From DATLFP01 sp035540955 (lineage in GTDB: Bacteria > Actinomycetota > Acidimicrobiia > Acidimicrobiales > CADCSY01), in the NCBI GenBank assembly GCA_035540955.1, contig DATLFP010000204.1:1-16286 (forward strand): a stretch of 16,286 bases of DNA, read 5' to 3'. Position numbers and translations under genes: made by a program. Positions 1 through 8,132 of the stretch are shown piece by piece. Position 1 is the first letter of the stretch. Every line of letters starts with the position of its first letter. The notes under the pieces were generated by a model that was given only the letters and a program-made list of their open reading frames with translations, did not search any database and was not told the DNA's origin.

Positions 1-100
1 CTGCTACGGGCCGGCCTACACGATCATGGGCGGCACCTCGAACGTCCTGCGCAACATCGTGGGCGAGCGCGTGCTCGGCCTTCCTCGTGAGCCCGCGTAG
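1..100 (+). CDS. Acyl-CoA dehydrogenase, C-terminal end only (partial)
   Basis: The reading frame beginning at base 2 gives 32 residues before a TAG stop, ending in IVGERVLGLPREPA. This matches the C-terminal tail of FadE-type acyl-CoA dehydrogenases, flavoenzymes that introduce the alpha-beta double bond into acyl-CoA. The complete dehydrogenase later in this window ends almost identically (IVGEKVLGLPKDPG). The MGGT segment lies where MCAD-type enzymes have the catalytic glutamate in an EGT motif, so this copy, like its neighbour, lacks Glu at that place. The start lies outside the window. Its stop overlaps the start of the next gene by 14 nt, suggesting cotranscription. Confidence 0.85.
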   Translation, partial: CYGPAYTIMGGTSNVLRNIVGERVLGLPREPA

Positions 101-422
101 GGGCGAGCTCGAGGCGATCGTCCGCGGCGAGCCCTGGCTCACGGGCGTGCACACCTGGTTCCACCTCCGGTTCGGCGGTGACCCGGTCGAGCCGCTCACC
201 TCCACCGAGGCCGGGATCGCCACCTGGCCGGAGACCGCGACCTGCGTCGGGGTGCGGCTGGAGGCCGACGGCACCCTGACCGTCGCCGCCCCGCTCGGGC
301 TCGACGATCTGCTCGATGGCGTCTGGCGCCTGAACCCGGTGCGGGTCACCTCGGCCGTCGCCGCCCAGCGTTTGGCGAAGAAGTCTCCGGGTACGCGATG
401 GCCCGGCGTGCGCGTTCTGTGA
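87..422 (+). CDS. PF06042-like nucleotidyltransferase remnant with the catalytic middle apparently missing
   Basis: The 111-residue product starts at GTG, inside the end of the preceding dehydrogenase gene. From about residue 22 (HTWFHLRFGGDPVEPLTSTE, ATWPETATCVGVRLEADG, then LGLDDLLDGVW, NPVRVT and a WPGVRVL end) it matches my recollection of the C-terminal half of the PF06042 nucleotidyltransferase-like family, usually about 180-200 residues. Residues 6-19 (GELEAIVRGEPWLT) resemble the family N-terminus. Absent between them are the expected GAGxVRN nucleotide loop and the Asp-x-Asp metal motif, roughly 80-90 residues. It therefore looks like an in-frame internal deletion and is probably catalytically dead. 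A sequencing or assembly collapse would look the same. No function is assigned with confidence. Confidence 0.6.
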   Translation: MSPRRGELEAIVRGEPWLTGVHTWFHLRFGGDPVEPLTSTEAGIATWPETATCVGVRLEADGTLTVAAPLGLDDLLDGVWRLNPVRVTSAVAAQRLAKKSPGTRWPGVRVL

Positions 423-452
423 CGGACGCGTTACCTACTCGCCGCGTCTGGA

Positions 453-458
453 TACCTA
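453..458 (+). promoter_or_regulatory. Possible leaderless -10 element (TACCTA)
   Basis: TACCTA ends 6 nt before the ATG at 465, the spacing of a leaderless actinobacterial transcript. It departs from TANNNT at the last base and no convincing -35 is seen, so this is a weak call. No Shine-Dalgarno sequence precedes this ATG. Confidence 0.3.
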
Positions 459-464
459 CGAGTC

Positions 465-848
465 ATGGACGGCGGACACGACCGGGCAGTGACGAGGCTG
501 CCGAGCGACCCGAGCGCGGTCCCCGCCGCCCGACGGTTCACCTCTCAGGCCATCACGCAGTCGGGCGGGCACGGGGACCTGCTCGACAAGACCCAGCTCC
601 TCGTCACTGAGCTGACGACCAACGCCGTGCTGCACGCCCGCTCCCCCATCCGCCTGTCGGTGACGCCGGGGCCGGATCGGGTGCGGGTCGAGGTGCGCGA
701 CGACGACCCGCGCCCGCTCGCCGCACCGTCGAGGCCCGACCCCGAGAGCCTGCAGGGCCGGGGACTGTGGCTGGTGGACGCCATCGCGACCTCCTGGGGC
801 GTGAACAGCAACGAGAAGGGCAAGACGGTCTGGTTCGAGGTGGGCTAG
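465..848 (+). CDS. RsbW/SpoIIAB-like anti-sigma ATP-binding protein (HATPase_c_2)
   Basis: This 127-residue single-domain GHKL ATPase has an N-box ELTTNAVLHA (residues 49-58, with Asn53 the expected Mg-ATP ligand), a G1-like region VRDDDPRPL around residues 77-85, a G2 box GRGLWLVDAIA at 98-108 and a closing GKTVWFEV strand. It fits the short actinobacterial serine kinases that inhibit a sigma factor or phosphorylate a STAS anti-sigma antagonist in the cytoplasm. The G1 loop lacks the classical glycines, a variation that I recall as common in actinobacterial members. No sigma factor or STAS gene is adjacent, so its partner is unknown. The ribokinase-like gene begins 9 nt downstream, so it may be the first gene of that transcript. 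Confidence 0.85.
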   Translation: MDGGHDRAVTRLPSDPSAVPAARRFTSQAITQSGGHGDLLDKTQLLVTELTTNAVLHARSPIRLSVTPGPDRVRVEVRDDDPRPLAAPSRPDPESLQGRGLWLVDAIATSWGVNSNEKGKTVWFEVG

Positions 849-857
849 CAATCCCCT

Positions 858-1766
858 GTGCTCCGGGTCGCCGTCATCGGGGGGATCAACATCGACGTCC
901 TCGCCCTCGTCGACCGCCAGCCCGACGACGACCATCCGGCGGTGATCCACGCCGTCGCCGACCTTCCCGGCGGCAAGGGTGCCAACCAGGCGGCTGCTGC
1001 CGCGCGCCTGGGCGCCGAGGTCCGGCTCCTCGGCGCCGTGGGCGATGACGACGACGGCGTCCGGGTCGTCCGCGACCTGACGGCGGCCGGTGTCGACTGC
1101 CGCGCCGTGCGGATCAGCCGGTCGGCGCCGACGGGGCGGGTCGTCGGCACCGTGACCCGAGAGGGGACGAAGCGCACCGCCGCGCTCGGCGGCGCCAACC
1201 TCCGCCTCACCGCTGATCACGTGGCCGGCTTCGAGGCGGCGATCGTGGGCGCGGACGTGGTGATCTGCCAGCTGGAGCCGCCGCCCGAGACGGTGCGGGT
1301 GGCCCTCGAGGTGGCGGCGGCCGCCGGGGTGCCGGCCCTGCTCGACCTCGCGCCGGCCCAGGGGCCGCTCCGGGAGCTGTTCCCGCTCGCCCGCTGGGTC
1401 ACCGGCAACCGGGGCGAGGCGAACGCGGCCACCGGCGTCACCGTCGAGGACCGCGACACGGCCCGGGAGGCGGCGACGGTGATCCGAGCCCACGGTCCGT
1501 CGACCGCCGGCGTCACCGTGAACGCGGCGGGCCAGCTCGTGGCGTGGTCGGGCGGGGAGGCATGGAACGAGCCCGACCGGAGCGTCCCCATCGTCGACAC
1601 CGCCGGCGCCGGCGACGCCTTCGCGGCGACCCTCGCTGTCGCGCTCGGGGAGGGCCTGGACCTGCCGGACGCGGCGGCACTGGCGTCGCGGGCGTCGACG
1701 CTCGCCTGCCGGGCGCTCGGCGCGCAGGCCGCCCTCCCCACCCGCGAGGAGCTGGAGTGGAGCTGA
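858..1766 (+). CDS. PfkB-family carbohydrate kinase (ribokinase-like)
   Basis: The 302-residue protein starts at GTG and is typical in length for ribokinase. It opens with the nucleotide-fold strand VAVIGGINID and has PfkB signature 1 around GGKGANQAAAAARLG (residues 38-52) and signature 2 at DTAGAGDAFAA (247-257), where Asp253 is the expected catalytic base and GAGD forms the anion hole. It should phosphorylate the primary hydroxyl of a sugar or nucleoside using ATP. The exact substrate cannot be read from sequence, and no ribose transporter or nucleosidase is adjacent. It lies 9 nt after the anti-sigma gene and its last 10 nt overlap the next start, so it is probably cotranscribed with the methyltransferase and reductases. 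Confidence 0.88.
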   Translation: MLRVAVIGGINIDVLALVDRQPDDDHPAVIHAVADLPGGKGANQAAAAARLGAEVRLLGAVGDDDDGVRVVRDLTAAGVDCRAVRISRSAPTGRVVGTVTREGTKRTAALGGANLRLTADHVAGFEAAIVGADVVICQLEPPPETVRVALEVAAAAGVPALLDLAPAQGPLRELFPLARWVTGNRGEANAATGVTVEDRDTAREAATVIRAHGPSTAGVTVNAAGQLVAWSGGEAWNEPDRSVPIVDTAGAGDAFAATLAVALGEGLDLPDAAALASRASTLACRALGAQAALPTREELEWS

Positions 1767-2500
1767 GGAACACCTTCGACACCGTCGCCGACCTGTACGA
1801 GCGCGCCCGGCCCGGGTATCCCGACGAGCTCGTCGACGAGCTCGTGGCCTCCATCGACGGCGGGCGCGTCCTCGAGGTCGGCAGCGGCACCGGGAAGCTC
1901 ACCCGCTCTCTCGTCGCCCGCAACCTCGACGTCACGTGCATCGAACCGGGCGCCAACCTTGCCTTCGTCTCCCGCCGAGTCCTCCCCGACACACGCGTCG
2001 TCGAAGAGCGCTTCGAGGAATGGGTGCCCGACGGTCGGTACGACGCCGTGTGCTGCGCGGCCGCCTGGCACTGGCTCGACCCCGAGATCGCGCCCCGCAA
2101 GGCGCACGAGGCCCTGAAGCCCGGTGGGATCCTGGCGGTCATGAACGGCCACCACGTCTTCCCCGACGACGCCGATCCGTTCTTCGTCGAGATCCAGCGC
2201 ACCTACGACGCCATCGGTCACGGCGTCGACGAGCTGCCGGGGCCCGACGACATCCGCCACGACGACGCCGTCCGGCTCCGGGCCACGGGGCTCTTCGACG
2301 TCGAGGACCGCGCGTGGCTCCGCGTGGTCGAGTACGACGCGTCCTCCTACATCGACCTCCTGCGCACCTTCTCCGGCCACATCGTCATGACCCCGGAGGA
2401 GCAGGAGACGATCTTCGCCGCCGTGCGCCGGCTCGCCGGCGACCGGGTGATCAGGAAGCACCACCTCTTCTGCCTCCACCTCGCGACGAGGGTCGGCTGA
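1757..2500 (+). CDS. Class I SAM-dependent methyltransferase
   Basis: I place the start at the GTG at 1757, because homology-like sequence (NTFDTVADLYERARPGYPDE) begins immediately after it; the open frame further upstream lies inside the kinase gene and is composition-driven. The product is 247 residues. Motif I is VLEVGSGTGKL (residues 38-48), the acidic ribose-binding residue is probably Glu63 in CIEPG, and AAAWHWLDP around residue 100 is typical of the UbiE/COG2226-like group. The substrate is unknown. Its start overlaps the kinase stop by 10 nt, and its TGA overlaps the next ATG (TGATG), consistent with translational coupling in one operon. Confidence 0.85.
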   Translation: MELRNTFDTVADLYERARPGYPDELVDELVASIDGGRVLEVGSGTGKLTRSLVARNLDVTCIEPGANLAFVSRRVLPDTRVVEERFEEWVPDGRYDAVCCAAAWHWLDPEIAPRKAHEALKPGGILAVMNGHHVFPDDADPFFVEIQRTYDAIGHGVDELPGPDDIRHDDAVRLRATGLFDVEDRAWLRVVEYDASSYIDLLRTFSGHIVMTPEEQETIFAAVRRLAGDRVIRKHHLFCLHLATRVG

Positions 2501-3150
2501 TGGACCTGTCGATCTACACGGACGCGCCCCGACCGCGCCGGCCGTGGGTGCTGGCCAACATGGTCGCCGGCATCGACGGCTCCGTATCCATCGACGGTCG
2601 GACCAAGGAGATGTCGAGCACCGCCGACCGGCAGCTCTTCCACCACCTGCGCACCCTGGCCGACGTGATCCTCGTCGGCGCCGGGACGATGCGCGACGAG
2701 CACTACGGGCCGCACCGACCACCGGACGGCTCCTCGCCGCGCCCCATCGCCGTCGTGACCAACACCCTGCGGCTCGACCTCACGGCGCCCTTCTTCACCG
2801 AGGCCGTCGCCCGCCCCATCATCATCACCAGCCGTCGCGCGCCCGCCGACGCCGTTCGGCAGGCCGGTGAGGTGGCCGATGTGCGCATCGTCGGCGACGA
2901 CGCGGTCGACCTCGGCGCGGCGGTCGACGAGCTCGGTGGGATCATCCTCAACGAGGGGGGCCCGACGCTGCTCGCCGAGCTGCTGCTGGCCGAGCGGCTC
3001 GACGAGCTGTGCCTGACGATCGCGCCCGTCGTCGGTGGCGACCCCGGACGCATCGTCGCCGACTCCCTCTCCGGCCACCTCCGGCGTTTCAGTCTTGGCT
3101 CGGTGGTCGAAGAAGACGGCGATGTCTTCCTCCGGTACCTCCGGCGCTGA
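2500..3150 (+). CDS. RibD C-terminal-domain / pyrimidine reductase family protein
   Basis: The 216-residue protein has the dihydrofolate-reductase-like RibD_C fold: NMVAGIDGSVSIDG (residues 20-33), VGAGTMRDEHYGP (59-71, NADPH-binding loop) and NEGGPTLLAELL (151-162). In riboflavin synthesis such domains reduce the ribosyl group of 5-amino-6-ribosylaminouracil 5'-phosphate with NADPH. Stand-alone actinobacterial paralogues without the deaminase half are common and their substrates are often unknown. No RibA, RibB or RibH gene is nearby, so I would not call this the housekeeping riboflavin enzyme. The ATG overlaps the methyltransferase stop by 1 nt, and the 3' end overlaps the next gene by 29 nt. 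Confidence 0.85.
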   Translation: MDLSIYTDAPRPRRPWVLANMVAGIDGSVSIDGRTKEMSSTADRQLFHHLRTLADVILVGAGTMRDEHYGPHRPPDGSSPRPIAVVTNTLRLDLTAPFFTEAVARPIIITSRRAPADAVRQAGEVADVRIVGDDAVDLGAAVDELGGIILNEGGPTLLAELLLAERLDELCLTIAPVVGGDPGRIVADSLSGHLRRFSLGSVVEEDGDVFLRYLRR

Positions 3151-3634
3151 CGCGCCGGCGGCGTTCCACGACCTCGTCGCCGGGCTCGACTACCCGATGG
3201 CGATCGTGACCGCCGCGGCCGGCGGCGAGCGGTCGGGCTGCCTGGTCGGCTTCGTCACGCAGTGCAGCATCCACCCACCCCGGTACCTCGTGTGCGTCTC
3301 GGGCGCCAACCACACCCACGCGGTGGCGGCCCGGGCCGACGCCCTCGGCATCCACGTGCTCGACGTCGGCGACGCCGGGTTGGCCGAGGTGTTCGGTGAG
3401 CTGAGCGGCGACACTGTCGACAAGCTCTCGCTGGTCGGCTGGCGCCCTGGCCCGCTCGGCGTGCCGCTCCTCGACGACGCCGCCGGCTGGTTCGTCGGAC
3501 GCGTGCTCGACCGCCACGAGCTCGGGGACCACACCGGGTTCGTGGTCGAGCCGGTGGCGGCGGATCGTCGGCGGTGGCGGGGCCAGCTGGGGTACCAGGC
3601 GGTGCGGTCCCTGCCGCCCGGCCATCCCGCCTGA
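3122..3634 (+). CDS. Flavin reductase-like (FMN-binding split barrel) protein
   Basis: From the ATG at 3122 the product has 170 residues. It follows the flavin reductase domain pattern: a first strand with YPMAIVTAA (residues 24-32), GFVTQCSIHPPRYLVCVS (43-60), HTHAVAARADALGIHVL, and a closing VGRVLDRHELGDHTGFVVEPV (about 125-145), where the GDH is characteristic. Such proteins bind FMN and either reduce free flavin with NAD(P)H for a partner oxygenase or act as small oxidoreductases. In-frame starts further upstream fall inside the RibD-like gene. Overlap with that gene and the gene order suggest a shared pathway, but no oxygenase partner is visible. It is the last gene of the plus-strand run. 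Confidence 0.8.
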   Translation: MSSSGTSGADAPAAFHDLVAGLDYPMAIVTAAAGGERSGCLVGFVTQCSIHPPRYLVCVSGANHTHAVAARADALGIHVLDVGDAGLAEVFGELSGDTVDKLSLVGWRPGPLGVPLLDDAAGWFVGRVLDRHELGDHTGFVVEPVAADRRRWRGQLGYQAVRSLPPGHPA

Positions 3635-3638
3635 GCCC

Positions 3639-3666
3639 ACTTGTATGAGACTTGTATTCTACTTGT
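3639..3666 (+). repeat. Three ACTTGT direct repeats in exact 11-bp phase upstream of aconitase
   Basis: ACTTGT occurs at 3639-3644, 3650-3655 and 3661-3666, each start 11 bp after the previous one, about one DNA helical turn. The first two copies extend to ACTTGTAT. The second overlaps the proposed -35 box and the third lies in the -35/-10 spacer, so a protein bound on this face of the DNA would block RNA polymerase. The block is also AT-rich for this genome. I do not recognise the motif as the site of a named regulator. Confidence 0.75.
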
Positions 3667-3680
3667 CTCGTCACTAGGAT
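3652..3680 (+). promoter_or_regulatory. Aconitase promoter, leaderless type (TTGTAT - 17 bp - TAGGAT)
   Basis: A -35-like TTGTAT (3652-3657) and a -10-like TAGGAT (3675-3680) are separated by the ideal 17 bp. The -10 ends 7 nt before the ATG at 3688, so transcription should start at or within a base or two of the start codon. No Shine-Dalgarno sequence precedes the ATG, which fits leaderless translation. Confidence 0.65.
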
Positions 3681-3687
3681 GCCGGCC

Positions 3688-6459
<2,772 letters not shown>

Positions 6460-6471
6460 ACCGCAGCAAGG

Positions 6472-6510
6472 TTGTCGCGCTCGCCCGCCCGGGGCGGGTC
6501 AGCGCGACAA
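6472..6510. terminator. Strong hairpin between converging genes, probable bidirectional terminator
   Basis: TTGTCGCGCT (6472-6481) is followed 19 nt later by its exact reverse complement AGCGCGACAA (6501-6510). Within the loop CCCGCC and GGCGGG can pair around CGG, giving a long GC-rich stem. It lies between the aconitase stop (6459) and the zinc-ribbon gene stop (6522), which converge. There is no T-tract, as is common for actinobacterial terminators. Confidence 0.75.
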
Positions 6511-6521
6511 GGAACGGGTCG

Positions 6522-6884
6522 TCAGATGGCGAGGGCCGGGGTCTCGATGCCGCACGACGGACAGGTCACCGTGTCGGCATCGTCACCCTCGAGCACACCC
6601 GTGTGCTCGACATGGGTCAGACCCCGCAGCGGGACCAGGCCGCCGCACTGCTCGCAGCGAGCGTGCTTGCCGTTCTTCAGCGCCCCGGACTGCGAGGGCA
6701 CCGCGAGGTCGGCGAACACGATCCGGCCGCCCTTGTCCCTGGGGTTGCTCGGGAACGCCACCTCGGTGCCGCATCCCGAGCACATCTGCACACCAGCACC
6801 GGCGTGCGGTCCGCCGAACCCGTACTCGACGTCCTGACCGCAACGGGGACAATCTCGGTGCTGGTGGGGCTTTCCGTCGTCCAT
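6522..6884 (-). CDS. Small double zinc-ribbon protein of unknown function
   Basis: The 120-residue protein has four CxxC knuckles: Cys12/Cys15 (CPRCG), Cys35/Cys38 (CSGCG), Cys77/Cys80 (CEQCG) and Cys108/Cys111 (CPSCG). Paired in order they make two four-cysteine zinc ribbons joined by a basic and hydrophobic linker. There is no signal peptide or membrane segment, so it should be cytoplasmic. Zinc ribbons bind nucleic acid or protein, or serve as electron-carrier-like scaffolds; I cannot choose, and I do not recognise the family. It begins 9 nt after the acyl-CoA dehydrogenase stop, so it can be cotranscribed, but a -10-like box at leaderless distance suggests it also has its own start site. 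Confidence 0.75.
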   Translation of the reverse strand: MDDGKPHQHRDCPRCGQDVEYGFGGPHAGAGVQMCSGCGTEVAFPSNPRDKGGRIVFADLAVPSQSGALKNGKHARCEQCGGLVPLRGLTHVEHTGVLEGDDADTVTCPSCGIETPALAI

Positions 6885-6890
6885 GACGGG

Positions 6891-6896
6891 ACGCTA
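6891..6896 (-). promoter_or_regulatory. Possible internal leaderless -10 (TAGCGT) for the zinc-ribbon gene
   Basis: On the minus strand TAGCGT ends 6 nt before the ATG at 6884. It is the same hexamer as the proposed -10 of the upstream dehydrogenase, and its first three bases are that gene's TAG stop codon. No clear -35 was found and no Shine-Dalgarno sequence lies before the ATG. Confidence 0.4.
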
Positions 6897-8072
6897 CTCG
6901 GCGCCCGGATCCTTGGGGAGGCCGAGCACCTTCTCGCCCACGATGTTCCGTTGGATCTCGGCCGTCCCGCCCCAGATCGTGTGCGACCGGCTCGTGAGGA
7001 ACGTGCGCTGCCACCGGCTCCACGCCGCACTGCCGTCCCGCTCCTTGCGGATGGTGGCCTCCGGTCCCACGATCTCGAGGGCGATCTCGGCCATCCGCCG
7101 CTGGTACTCCGACCAGAACATCTTGTTGATCGACCCGCTCGGACCGGGGTCGCGCGATTCAGCAAGGGCCGAGAGGATCTGCAGGCCCCGGAACCGCATG
7201 ATCTCCACGTGGGTCCACGCCCACGCCAGCTGCTGGCGGACCCGGGGGTCGTCGGTCTTGCCCCGCCGCCGCGCCTCCTCGATCAGGCGCTCGGCCTCGG
7301 CCCGGAACTGGACGTGCTGGGTGGTGGCGTTGCCGCCCCGCTCGTTGCCGAGCGTGGTCATCGCCGTCTTCCACCCGTGGTTCAGCCCGCCGATCACGTT
7401 GAACAGCGGCGCCCGCGCCTCGTTCAGGAACGACTCGGCGAAGTGGCTCTCCCCCGTCATCTGCTTGAGGCCGCGGAACTCGATGCCGTTGGGTGAGCCG
7501 TCCTCGCGCTTCAGTGGGATGAGCACGTAGGAGATGCCCTGGTGCTTGGGCGCGTCAGGGTCGGTGCGGCAGAGGCAGAACATCATGTTGGCGGCGTAGA
7601 AGCCGCTGGTCCACACCTTCTGACCGGTGACGATGACCTCGTCGCCGTCGACGATGCCCCGGGTCTTGAGCGACGCCAGGTCGGAGCCGGAGTCGGGCTC
7701 GGAGAACCCCTGGCAGTACACGTCCTCGCCGCTGATGATCCGGGGCAGGAAGTGGGCCTTCTGCTCCTCGCTGCCGTGGAGGATGATCGCCGGGCCGACG
7801 AGCCCCTCGCCCATCCCCATCGTCACCCGGGGCACCCCGGCGCGCGCGAACTCCTCGTTGAGCACGGCGACCTCGATGCCGGTGAGGCCCCGCCCGCCGT
7901 ACTCCTTGGGCCACGACACGCACAGATAGCCGGCCTCCCGCAGCGTCTGGGTCCACGCCTTCAGGTCGAGCGACCGCCGGTCGGCGGGGGCGTTGGCCTC
8001 CAGCCACGCCCGCACCTCCTTGCGGAAGCCGGCGGCGTTCGGTCCGAGATCGAGCTCCACAGCCCCTGCCAT
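6894..8072 (-). CDS. Acyl-CoA dehydrogenase (FadE family)
   Basis: The 392-residue FAD enzyme should oxidise an acyl-CoA thioester to the 2,3-enoyl-CoA in beta-oxidation or sterol side-chain-like degradation. The N-terminal helical domain is followed by WPKEYGGRG (54-62), the middle-domain FAD/substrate loop QGFSEPDSGSDLASLKT (121-137), GQKVWTSG (150-157) and C-terminal RSHTIWGGTAEIQRNIVG (362-379). The residue aligned with the MCAD catalytic Glu of EGT is Gly368. Glu244 in LGNERGG may be the base, as in the isovaleryl-CoA dehydrogenase group, or the protein may work with a partner subunit as some mycobacterial FadE pairs do. It is divergent from a TetR gene and leads the zinc-ribbon gene. 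The substrate is not predictable. Confidence 0.93.
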   Translation of the reverse strand: MAGAVELDLGPNAAGFRKEVRAWLEANAPADRRSLDLKAWTQTLREAGYLCVSWPKEYGGRGLTGIEVAVLNEEFARAGVPRVTMGMGEGLVGPAIILHGSEEQKAHFLPRIISGEDVYCQGFSEPDSGSDLASLKTRGIVDGDEVIVTGQKVWTSGFYAANMMFCLCRTDPDAPKHQGISYVLIPLKREDGSPNGIEFRGLKQMTGESHFAESFLNEARAPLFNVIGGLNHGWKTAMTTLGNERGGNATTQHVQFRAEAERLIEEARRRGKTDDPRVRQQLAWAWTHVEIMRFRGLQILSALAESRDPGPSGSINKMFWSEYQRRMAEIALEIVGPEATIRKERDGSAAWSRWQRTFLTSRSHTIWGGTAEIQRNIVGEKVLGLPKDPGAE

Positions 8073-8079
8073 GGCGCGG

Positions 8080-8109
8080 ACGCTAGGCGAATCTTGACGG
8101 TTGCGTCAG
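8080..8109 (-). promoter_or_regulatory. Leaderless promoter of the acyl-CoA dehydrogenase (CTGACG - 18 bp - TAGCGT)
   Basis: On the minus strand a -35-like CTGACG (8109-8104) and a -10-like TAGCGT (8085-8080) are 18 bp apart. The -10 ends 7 nt before the ATG at 8072. The -35 lies in the right arm of a palindrome that is the candidate TetR site. Confidence 0.55.
8095..8108. promoter_or_regulatory. Candidate TetR operator, palindrome TGACG-GTTG-CGTCA
   Basis: TGACG (8095-8099) and CGTCA (8104-8108) form a perfect 5-bp inverted repeat with a 4-bp centre, within the usual size for a TetR-family half-site pair. It lies in the 60-bp gap between the divergent TetR and dehydrogenase genes and covers most of the dehydrogenase -35. 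Binding would repress the dehydrogenase and probably the regulator itself. Assignment to the adjacent TetR is inference from position. Confidence 0.5.
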
Positions 8110-8120
8110 GGGCGGGGGCC

Positions 8121-8126
8121 TACCAT
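8121..8126 (+). promoter_or_regulatory. Leaderless -10 element of the TetR gene (TACCAT)
   Basis: TACCAT matches TANNNT and ends 6 nt before the GTG start at 8133. The best -35-like hexamer, TTGACG at 8094-8099, is 21 bp away, longer than optimal, so the promoter may be weak or need activation. Confidence 0.5.
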
Positions 8127-8132
8127 GACACC

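Noticed and set aside
425..448. Inverted repeat GACGCG / CGCGTC between the nucleotidyltransferase-like and anti-sigma genes
   Set aside because: Only 6 bp with a 12-nt loop in very GC-rich DNA; I could not separate it from chance or decide between terminator and operator.
3652..3687. TTG start at 3652 for aconitase
   Set aside because: It would place the start codon in the proposed -35 box; the 12 additional residues do not look like family sequence, and the ATG at 3688 has ideal leaderless spacing.
7542..8132. N-terminal extension of the TetR frame
   Set aside because: It is antisense to the dehydrogenase gene; a normal TetR N-terminus starts at the GTG at 8133.
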